The notes under the pieces: model-generated
What the model was told of the DNA's origin: nothing
Seen by the model: only the letters and a program-made list of their open reading frames with translations
Databases searched by the model: none
Translations under genes and position numbers: made by a program
Shown here: positions 5,908 through 6,722 of the stretch, piece after piece
Layout: each line of letters begins with the position of its first letter
Position numbering within the stretch: position 1 is the stretch's first letter
Assembly: GCA_964468725.1 (NCBI GenBank)
Contig: CAYXVU010000295.1
Location: forward strand, 1-6,722
DNA length: 6,722 bases
Direction of reading: 5' to 3'
From: CAYXVU01 sp964468725
Lineage (GTDB): Bacteria; Acidobacteriota; Blastocatellia; UBA7656

Positions 5908-6722
5908 TTACGAGGCAAAATCGGTAAGCTCTTTGCTCACCGACCACAATCTTTTTGTGTTGCCCAAATGATAAGACTCTTCAGATGAGCGCACAGGTTT
6001 TCGGTCATCGAAATACTTGCCGGTGACTGATTCGACTTTGGGCGAGGTGGCCAGATAGAGCGTCGTTGCCGCGCCTTTTTCTGGGCTTGTAAAGATCAGT
6101 TTGAGCGCCACATCAATCAATTTGGGCATGTGGCGCGCGATGTTTGTCCCGATGATCCCCGGATGCAGGCAGTTGACCGTGACGCTCGTGCCTTCCAGCC
6201 GTCGCGCCAGTTCATAGGTGAACATGATATTGGCCAGTTTCGATTGCCGGTAGGCCGTCATGCCGGAGAACTCTTTTTCGCTTTGTAGATCGTCGAAGTT
6301 GATCGTGCCGGTGCGATGCGCCAGCGAGGCGACATTGATAATGCGCGCGGGCGCGCTCTTTCTGATGACCGCAAGCAGCAGATTGGTGAGCAGAAAGTAA
6401 CCGAGGTGATTGACCGCAAAGGTCATCTCCAACCCATCTTCCGTAAGCGTCCGTTTGTTCATTATCAACCCCGCGTTGTTGATGAGCACATCGAGGCGGT
6501 CGTAGCGGCGCAAAAATTCGTCGGCCAACTGACGAATCTGTTTTTGCGAAGCGAAATCACAGGTCAATAGCTCAACGGAGCCATTGCCGCTTGCTTTGCG
6601 AATCTCTTCGAGCGCCGCTTGGCCGCGCTCTGTATGGCGGCAGACGATGACGACGTGCGCGCCGAGTTTGGCCAGTTCGCGCGCCGTCACTTTGCCGATG
6701 CCGGAATTCGCCCCCGTCACCA
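5908..6722 (-). CDS. Short-chain dehydrogenase/reductase, retinol-dehydrogenase-like (5' end outside window)
   Basis: At least 271 codons; the reading frame runs out of the right edge. The GTG at 6718-6720 encodes the Val just before the first glycine motif and is almost certainly internal, since classical SDRs have a short strand before it. Counting that Val as 1: TGANSGIG (2-9) binds the NAD(P) dinucleotide, CDFAS has D55 near the adenine, NNAG (81-84) and N104 (FAVNHLG) are present, S132 is the catalytic Ser in NVASLAH, and Y157-x-x-x-K161 completes the Asn-Ser-Tyr-Lys tetrad. R28 and H29 after the second strand suggest a preference for NADPH. The TEDGLEMTFAVNHLGYFLLTNLLL stretch and the NCLHPGIIGTNI loop are typical of RDH11-14/WWOX-like SDRs common in soil bacteria. 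Soluble, substrate unknown. First gene of a probable operon with the acetyltransferase. Confidence 0.93.
   Translation of the reverse strand, partial: VTGANSGIGKVTARELAKLGAHVVIVCRHTERGQAALEEIRKASGNGSVELLTCDFASQKQIRQLADEFLRRYDRLDVLINNAGLIMNKRTLTEDGLEMTFAVNHLGYFLLTNLLLAVIRKSAPARIINVASLAHRTGTINFDDLQSEKEFSGMTAYRQSKLANIMFTYELARRLEGTSVTVNCLHPGIIGTNIARHMPKLIDVALKLIFTSPEKGAATTLYLATSPKVESVTGKYFDDRKPVRSSEESYHLGNTKRLWSVSKELTDFAS

Noticed and set aside
5898..5918. TTG start of the acetyltransferase
   Set aside because: It would add seven residues and overlap the SDR stop. The tandem ATGs at 5897/5894 match the usual family N-terminus better.
1..6722. CRISPR arrays, tRNA or rRNA genes, transposases
   Set aside because: No regularly spaced repeats, no tRNA cloverleaf or rRNA stretches, and no transposase motifs seen on either strand.

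Overview
The window reads as a chromosomal piece of a member of the Acidobacteriota, perhaps a Blastocatellia-type lineage. This is an inference. It rests mainly on the secreted VWFA protein at 1185-2168, which has the architecture of the acidobacterial 'VWFA-related' family. Supporting signs are a secreted S9 peptidase with a TolB-like propeller, a retinol-dehydrogenase-like SDR and moderately GC-rich coding. There is no rRNA, tRNA, CRISPR array or recognisable transposase.

Layout. Positions 1-1151 (+ strand) form a visibly AT-richer block. It holds the last 44 codons of an unidentified gene, a stem-loop followed by T6 that looks like an intrinsic terminator, and a 308-codon gene. The second half of that gene resembles type II restriction endonucleases (TdeIII-like, recalled from memory). 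The block is probably the right edge of a restriction-modification or defence island that continues left of the window. A cognate methyltransferase is not visible. The endonuclease has two oddities: a shifted active-site lysine (E-x-x-K) and an N-terminal stretch that does not look like its family.

Positions 1185-6722 are all on the minus strand, convergent with the island. Reading in the direction of transcription (right to left), there is a 5'-truncated SDR oxidoreductase followed 10 nt later by a YhbS-like GNAT acetyltransferase, a probable two-gene operon. Then comes a 258-nt gap with inverted repeats and a good promoter candidate, followed by an exported S9 prolyl-oligopeptidase-family peptidase with an intact Ser/Asp/His triad. 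A 277-nt gap with a second structured element follows. Last is a tightly coupled pair (TGATG overlap): a small exported helical protein and an exported VWFA-domain protein.

How they work together. The SDR and GNAT are generic metabolic enzymes. The peptidase, the helical protein and the VWFA protein all carry signal peptides and would act outside the cytoplasm. The peptidase probably scavenges peptides. The VWFA pair probably forms a metal-dependent protein-binding unit whose partner is unknown. The points most worth a second look are the unusual restriction-enzyme gene, the promoter-terminator arrangement in front of it, and the coupled VWFA/helical pair. I saw no clear evidence of a wholly new system within these 6.7 kb.
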